Shown: one piece after another, positions 7,048 to 10,571 of the stretch | How the letters are laid out: each line of letters opens with the position of its first letter | Numbering within the stretch: position 1 is the first letter of the stretch | Assembly: GCA_900546465.1 (NCBI GenBank) | Contig: URCX01000060.1 | Location: forward strand, 1-10,571 | Length of the DNA stretch: 10,571 nucleotides | Direction of reading: 5' to 3' | DNA from: an uncultured Bacteroidota bacterium | Lineage (GTDB): Bacteria > Bacteroidota > Bacteroidia > Bacteroidales > P3 | Notes under the pieces: model-generated | Databases searched by the model: none | What the model was told of the DNA's origin: nothing | What the model saw: the letters and a program-made list of their open reading frames with translations, nothing else | Program-made: the position numbers and the translations under genes

Positions 7048-8556
7048 ATGGAAGATACAAGAAAGACAAATCGCTTACCGAAAGCGAGAATGACGTACGA
7101 GCAGGCTTTTACCATAAACGGTAATATGCCGCCGCAAGCAACGGATATAGAGGAATCCGTACTCGGAGCCTTGCTGTTGGATCAAGATGCTTTGAGTAAT
7201 TCCATAGATATAATAAGGTCGGAGTATTTTTATCTGAATGAAAATGCCGAAATTTTCAAGGCAATAAGTTCTCTCTTTGCAGAGGGAAGTCCTGTCGATA
7301 TTCTTACGGTATCGGAAAGGTTAAAGAAGAACGGAACTTTTGAGATAATCGGCGGCTATTCCAAATTGACTTCGCTTACCACCCGTATCACTTCGGCGGC
7401 ACATATAGAATATCACGTGCGTTTGCTTTCGGAGAAATTCATACAAAGGGAATTGATACGTGTTTCAACGGAAACTCTGCGTGATTCGTATGATGAGACT
7501 AATGATGTGCTGGATTTATTGGACAAAACGGAGACAAAGTTCCTCGAAATAAATGACAGCAATTTCAATTCCGATATTGTAGGCATGGATATCTTGCTTC
7601 GGCAAACTATAAACGAAATAGAAAAGGTGCAATCTTCGGCAGACGATACTTCCGGTTTGCCAAGCGGTTTTCGGGAATTGGACAACAAAATAGGCGGATT
7701 TCAAAAGGGTACATTGATTATACTCGCTGCTCGCCCCGCAATGGGAAAGACGGCTTTGGCAATAACGATGGCGAGAAACATGGCCGTGGATTTCCATAAG
7801 CCTGTTGCGATATTTTCGTTGGAAATGACGGCAAGCGAGTTGACTTCGAGACTTATATCGGCAGAAGCAAGCATTGAGGGCAGAAGGTTCAAATCCCAAG
7901 GTAAGTTGGAGGAATGGGAAAAAACCATGATAAGAGAGAAAACCCAGTCTCTTGCAAATGCACCTATTTATATAGACGATAATCCGGGATTAAGCATATT
8001 TGAGTTGCGGGCAAAGTGCAGAAGATTGAAGCAGAAATACGATATACAAATGATATTCATCGATTACCTGCAACTCATGCAGGGAGGCGATGCAGCCAAG
8101 GGAGGCAACCGAGAACAGGAAATATCCTATATCTCTCGTCAGTTGAAAGCTCTGTCAAAGGAGTTGGGCATTCCGGTTCTGGCTCTTTCGCAGTTGTCTC
8201 GTGCCGTGGAAACCCGTGGAGGCAGTAAGAAGCCTGTGTTGAGCGATTTAAGAGAATCCGGAGCCATAGAGCAGGACGCAGATATTGTAATGTTCATATA
8301 CCGTCCTGCTTATTACGGAATGCTTGAAGATGGCGACGATAAAGCAGCAGATGTCATCATAGCAAAGCACCGTGCCGGAGAAGTGGGAGAGGTAAGACTC
8401 AATTTCATTCCGAAATACGTAAGATTTGAGAACCGTATAGCTGACGGAAACGACTTCCCTATGGGAGAAACGCTTATAGGTTCGAGCATGAACAACAGCA
8501 TTGCAGAAGATTCCTTGAGTAAATTCACTTATGATGAGGGCGAAAGTTCTTTCTAA
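7048..8556 (+). CDS. dnaB: Replicative DNA helicase DnaB
   Basis: A 502-residue RecA-type hexameric helicase that unwinds DNA ahead of the replication fork and binds primase. Seen: N-terminal DnaB domain with PPQATDIEESVLGALL (28-43), a linker helix region to about 175, then the C-terminal ATPase: Walker A ARPAMGKT (228-235), catalytic Glu in SLEM (257-260), Walker B IFIDYLQLM (336-344), SQLSR (381-385), and ESGAIEQDAD (403-412). No intein interrupts the Walker A or DnaB C-terminal motifs, common insertion sites in this family. Start: an upstream TTG (7036) is in frame but lies in the promoter -7 element, so ATG 7048 is chosen; ATG 7090 (residue 15) is a reasonable alternative and loses only a variable basic tail. 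The next gene starts inside its last 26 bases. Identity is certain. Confidence -1.
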   Translation: MEDTRKTNRLPKARMTYEQAFTINGNMPPQATDIEESVLGALLLDQDALSNSIDIIRSEYFYLNENAEIFKAISSLFAEGSPVDILTVSERLKKNGTFEIIGGYSKLTSLTTRITSAAHIEYHVRLLSEKFIQRELIRVSTETLRDSYDETNDVLDLLDKTETKFLEINDSNFNSDIVGMDILLRQTINEIEKVQSSADDTSGLPSGFRELDNKIGGFQKGTLIILAARPAMGKTALAITMARNMAVDFHKPVAIFSLEMTASELTSRLISAEASIEGRRFKSQGKLEEWEKTMIREKTQSLANAPIYIDDNPGLSIFELRAKCRRLKQKYDIQMIFIDYLQLMQGGDAAKGGNREQEISYISRQLKALSKELGIPVLALSQLSRAVETRGGSKKPVLSDLRESGAIEQDADIVMFIYRPAYYGMLEDGDDKAADVIIAKHRAGEVGEVRLNFIPKYVRFENRIADGNDFPMGETLIGSSMNNSIAEDSLSKFTYDEGESSF

Positions 8557-9808
8557 AATTACATTCCTTGTATTATTGCTTATATGCCTGCGGAGCAATG
8601 CCGCCTATTTGGTGATTCCCATGGACGAAACACAGAAAAACCACCTCAAGGCTTACGGTCTGGCATATAAAGCTCTGACTATGGAGTATGAAGTGGATTG
8701 GATGTTGAACTACAAGGGCGGAGCCTTTTCCATGAAAGCAAGTGAAGAGATGGAGACGCTTTGTCGCCTGCGTGGAGTGAGTTGTTATATGGTCAGCGAT
8801 GAACAATACGGAGGAATTGTAGCCGATATTGCTCAACCGGAAGTCAATCAAGACGTGGTCAAACTTCAAAAAGCCCCCAAGATTGCAGTGTATTCACCCA
8901 AGAATAAAATGCCGTGGGACGACGCTGTTACCTTAGTGCTGACATACGCAGAAATTCCCTATGACGTAGTCTATGATGAGGAGGTCTTGAACGGCGTTCT
9001 GCCTTTATATGATTGGCTTCACCTGCACCATGAGGACTTTACGGGGCAGTTCGGCAAATTTTGGGCATCGTATCGCAACCAACAATGGTACATAGACGAC
9101 GTAAGAATGCAAAACGAAACTGCAAAAAAACTTGGATACGATAAAGTATCGCAGCTGAAATTGGCAGTAGTGAAAAAGATAAGGGACTTTGTTGCAGGCG
9201 GCGGCTTTATGTTTGCCATGTGTTCGGCTCCCGATTCTTTCGATATAGCTTTGGCAGCAGAGGGTGTGGACATTTGCGAAAGCATGTTCGACGGAGATGC
9301 CATGGATGCCGACGCACAAGCGAAATTAGACTATTCCAAATGCTTTGCCTTCACGGATTTTCATATCGTTACAGACCCTTACGCATACGAAATTTCGGAT
9401 ATAGACGTGCCTGTAAGCCGTTCGAGACGTTTCAACGAGAAGAATGATTTTTTTGTTCTCTTTGATTTTTCAGCCAAATGGGATTGGATACCGACAATGC
9501 TTACGCAAAATCACAGCAAAGTAATACATGGCTTCATGGGACAGACAACGGCATTCATGAAGAAGTTCGTAAAAACTAATGTCATTATACTTGGCGAAAA
9601 CAAATCGGCAGATGAAGTCCGCTATATCCACGGTACGTATGGCAAAGGCACTTGGTCGTTTCTCGGAGGACATGACCCCGAAGATTACAGCCACTATGTA
9701 GGCGACCCTGTTACCGACTTGGACTTATACCCTAACTCCTGCGGCTATCGTTTAATACTTAACAATATTCTCTTTCCTGCTGCAAAGAAAGAAAAACGCA
9801 AGACCTGA
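8531..9808 (+). CDS. Secreted protein of the Bacteroidetes 'asparagine synthetase B' (mislabelled) family
   Basis: A 425-residue protein. Residues 1-24 form a signal peptide: MMRAK, a Leu-rich core (11-20) and a likely cleavage after RSNA-A. The mature part starts 'YLVIPMDETQKNHLKAYGLAY' style, then 'VDWMLNYKGG' (56-64), which I recognise from a family widely deposited in Bacteroidetes genomes as asparagine synthetase B. Nothing of AsnB is present: no N-terminal Cys2 nucleophile, no PPi-loop SGGLDS motif. Instead, FVAGGGFMFAMCSAPDSF (220-237) looks like the nucleophile elbow of class I glutamine-amidotransferase-like folds, with Cys231, and LGGHDPED (378-385) could supply a His. True function unknown; location periplasm or outside. 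The start overlaps dnaB by 26 bases (a second ATG, 8534, is equally possible), so the two are co-transcribed. C-terminus basic (KKEKRKT). No clear terminator follows directly. Confidence -1.
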   Translation: MMRAKVLSKITFLVLLLICLRSNAAYLVIPMDETQKNHLKAYGLAYKALTMEYEVDWMLNYKGGAFSMKASEEMETLCRLRGVSCYMVSDEQYGGIVADIAQPEVNQDVVKLQKAPKIAVYSPKNKMPWDDAVTLVLTYAEIPYDVVYDEEVLNGVLPLYDWLHLHHEDFTGQFGKFWASYRNQQWYIDDVRMQNETAKKLGYDKVSQLKLAVVKKIRDFVAGGGFMFAMCSAPDSFDIALAAEGVDICESMFDGDAMDADAQAKLDYSKCFAFTDFHIVTDPYAYEISDIDVPVSRSRRFNEKNDFFVLFDFSAKWDWIPTMLTQNHSKVIHGFMGQTTAFMKKFVKTNVIILGENKSADEVRYIHGTYGKGTWSFLGGHDPEDYSHYVGDPVTDLDLYPNSCGYRLILNNILFPAAKKEKRKT

Positions 9809-9991
9809 TATCATCATTGTACCAAAGTATAGGTTGAAATGAAAGTAAGGAAGCTAAAAGCCTTATGTGAACCTTGGAGATGCCCATCGAACTCGGAGGG
9901 AAAAAGCTAAAAGGGAAGTAATTGCCGCAATTTTTTCTCGGTGAGTATCAGAGAGAAAGGCGGAGATTTACAATATTTAACATGCAAAGAC
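9809..9991. other. Non-coding stretch after the secreted-protein gene
   Basis: No convincing gene. It contains a 23-codon open frame (9839-9910) without support and a 10-base direct repeat AAGCTAAAAG at 9851-9860 and 9904-9913, 53 bases apart. Between the copies lies CCCATCGAACTCGGAGGG, reminiscent of, but too divergent for, the 5S rRNA loop segment. It may belong to the 3' untranslated region of the upstream operon or be a dispersed element. Confidence -1.
9920..9936 (+). terminator. Possible weak terminator of the dnaB operon
   Basis: AATTG (9920-9924), loop CCG, CAATT (9928-9932), then TTTT. The stem is only five pairs and AT-rich, so termination here would be weak. It is the first hairpin with a T-run after the stop at 9808. 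Confidence -1.
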
Positions 9992-10023
9992 TTGACACGA
10001 GTGATGTTTTGGTTGTATCTTTG
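9992..10023 (+). promoter_or_regulatory. Promoter of a candidate small RNA
   Basis: TATCTTTG (10016-10023) is a perfect -7 element and TTG (9992-9994) lies 21 bases upstream. No reading frame with a start codon follows; predicted start near 10030, ahead of a run of strong hairpins. Confidence -1.
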
Positions 10024-10029
10024 CAAAAA

Positions 10030-10093
10030 TGGTTATAGGCTTGTTGTCAAGCCGGCAACCCCAAGTAAGAGGAGTTTTTCTCCTCTTATTTTT
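10030..10093 (+). ncRNA. Candidate small RNA A
   Basis: From the predicted transcription start, about 64 nt. It has a 6-pair hairpin GGCTTG-TTGT-CAAGCC (10038-10053), a single-stranded link GGCAACCCC, and a 12-pair hairpin AAGTAAGAGGAG / CTCCTCTTATTT (10063-10074 and 10080-10091, loop TTTTT, one G-U pair) whose 3' arm runs into TTATTTTT, so it can act as an intrinsic terminator. No known family recognised. It may instead be the 5' part of a 200-nt RNA that ends at the terminator at 10226. Promoter and hairpins are seen; an expressed RNA is inferred. Confidence -1.
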
Positions 10094-10138
10094 GGCAGCC
10101 ATATAAATGAATATTTACTATTGTAGATAGGGGGAAAC

Positions 10139-10182
10139 GTGGCGGAAGCCACCTTCTCCACCAGTCTGGCGAGGGGGAAGGT
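10139..10182 (+). repeat. REP-like pair of palindromes
   Basis: Two adjacent hairpins: GTGGC-GGAA-GCCAC (10139-10152, GNRA-type tetraloop) and ACCTTCTCC (10151-10159) with GGGGGAAGGT (10173-10182), inner CCA-GTC-TGG (10161-10169). They are GC-rich, unlike the surrounding AT-rich DNA, and resemble repetitive extragenic palindromes. They could equally be domains of a structured RNA between a weak promoter-like site (TTTG 10091, TACTATTG 10116-10123, spacing 21) and the terminator at 10197-10226. Confidence -1.
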
Positions 10183-10196
10183 ATCTTCAAATACGC

Positions 10197-10226
10197 AAAA
10201 GGCGATAGAAACTATCGCCTTTTTTT
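10197..10226 (+). terminator. Strong rho-independent terminator
   Basis: AAAAGGCGATAG (10197-10208), loop AAA, CTATCGCCTTTT (10212-10223), then more T: a 12-pair stem with seven T in a row (10220-10226). No protein gene lies in the 390 bases upstream, so it most likely ends a non-coding transcript. Confidence -1.
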
Positions 10227-10296
10227 AATTCTTGCTTTTGGGGGATGAGATACAGTAAAAAACTTGTGATAGAGACGAAAAATAATTGCGAAAAAA

Positions 10297-10329
10297 TTTG
10301 GTGGGTACGAAAAAAGGTTGTACCGTTTG
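10297..10329 (+). promoter_or_regulatory. Promoter of candidate small RNA B
   Basis: TTTG (10297-10300), 20 bases, then TACCGTTTG (10321-10329), a -7 element with one extra base between TA and TTTG. The surrounding 'TTTGGTGGGTACGAAAAAAGG' style is like strong stable-RNA promoters in Bacteroidetes, from memory. No frame with a start follows. Confidence -1.
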
Positions 10330-10334
10330 CAAAC

Positions 10335-10410
10335 GGACGAAAAGACTTGGTAACAGGTCTTTCGACCACCCTGACAAAAGGAGACAAACACAAGTTTGTC
10401 TCCTTTTGGT
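10335..10410 (+). ncRNA. Candidate small RNA B
   Basis: Predicted RNA of about 75 nt between a promoter and a strong terminator with no start codon between. It holds one stem: CGAAAAGACTTG (10338-10349), tetraloop GTAA (GNRA type), CAGGTCTTTCG (10354-10364), 11 pairs with a single bulged A. Then an unpaired CCACCCTGA and the terminator hairpin. No tRNA features and no family recognised. Promoter and folds are seen; expression is inferred. Confidence -1.
10375..10408. terminator. Long perfect terminator hairpin, probably bidirectional
   Basis: A 15-pair perfect stem, CAAAAGGAGACAAAC (10375-10389) and GTTTGTCTCCTTTTG (10394-10408), loop ACAA. The A-run at the base of one arm and T-run in the other let it serve both strands. 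It closes candidate small RNA B and insulates it from the gene at the right edge. Confidence -1.
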
Positions 10411-10494
10411 TTTATCTATATAAGATGTAGTCATCGTCTGACGTAATTATATGCACCGCTCTTAGTTATGGTTCAATTATTTCCGGCACTACGC

Positions 10495-10524
10495 TTGTGA
10501 ATTGCTTCAAAATTATTATCTTTG
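10495..10524 (+). promoter_or_regulatory. Promoter of the gene leaving the right edge
   Basis: TTG (10495-10497), 19 bases, TATCTTTG (10517-10524), a perfect -7 element. Predicted start near 10530, about 13 bases before an ATG. Confidence -1.
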
Positions 10525-10542
10525 CATCGCACAAATAAGAAC

Positions 10543-10571
10543 ATGACGGTGCATGAGATAATGAAGGGAAA
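10543..10571 (+). CDS. Start of an unidentified gene (cut by window edge)
   Basis: An ATG about 13 bases after the predicted transcription start opens a frame reading MTVHEIMKGK to the last base. No Shine-Dalgarno sequence, as usual in this phylum. Ten residues are too few to name the product; the call rests on the promoter placement and the open frame. A second ATG in the same frame (10561) is possible. Confidence -1.

Noticed and set aside
9839..9910. 23-residue open frame MKVRKLKALCEPW...
   Set aside because: Too short, no promoter or ribosome site, not translationally coupled to the upstream gene; no evidence of coding.
9885..9910. Possible 5S rRNA remnant (CCCATCGAACTCGGAGGG)
   Set aside because: Only one loop-like string resembles 5S; the expected flanking helices and second half are absent.
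9941..10126. 61-codon frame with a GTG start covering small RNA A
   Set aside because: It runs through a perfect promoter element and terminator-like hairpin, lacks an ATG start and has no recognisable family features.
1..10571. CRISPR array, tRNA genes, insertion sequence or toxin-antitoxin pair
   Set aside because: No regularly spaced repeats, no tRNA-like cloverleaf with TTCRA loop, no transposase and no paired small genes were seen on either strand.

Overview
The window looks like chromosomal DNA of a member of the Bacteroidetes, probably Bacteroidales (the order is inferred). Five candidate promoters carry the phylum-specific -7 element TAnnTTTG, four of them with a TTG or TTTG about 19-21 bases upstream. 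Shine-Dalgarno sequences are weak or absent, base composition is moderately AT-rich, and the gene families (MlaE/MlaF pair, PgpH-type HD protein, the secreted protein usually mislabelled 'asparagine synthetase B') fit that phylum.

Left part, minus strand (1-4670): a tight operon reads clpC - mlaE - mlaF - pgpH. clpC and mlaE overlap by 4 bases (ATGA), mlaE and mlaF are 4 bases apart, mlaF and pgpH 11 bases apart; pgpH runs off the left edge. It joins an AAA+ unfoldase for the Clp protease, an ABC lipid-transport pair without an adjacent MCE (MlaD) subunit, and the N-terminus of a probable cyclic-di-AMP phosphodiesterase. Its promoter lies inside the tandem terminator hairpins of the upstream gene marC.

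Middle, minus strand (4719-6830): metK (S-adenosylmethionine synthetase) is followed by marC (six-helix membrane protein). The metK leader of about 127 nt begins with a sequence matching the SAM-II (SAM_alpha) riboswitch aptamer, suggesting feedback control of SAM synthesis by SAM.

Right part, plus strand (7031-9808): a promoter almost touching the start codon drives dnaB (replicative helicase). The next gene overlaps it by 26 bases and encodes a secreted or lumenal protein with a signal peptide; it belongs to a family labelled asparagine synthetase B but has no AsnB features and instead shows a class I glutamine-amidotransferase-like Cys elbow.

Right end (9809-10571): about 730 bases without a convincing protein gene but rich in RNA signals: three candidate promoters, several strong hairpins (three followed by T-runs), one REP-like palindrome, and then a promoter and the first ten codons of a gene leaving the window. 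At least one and perhaps three small RNAs may be made here. None could be assigned to a known RNA family by reading alone; this stretch and the metK riboswitch are the most interesting parts of the window.
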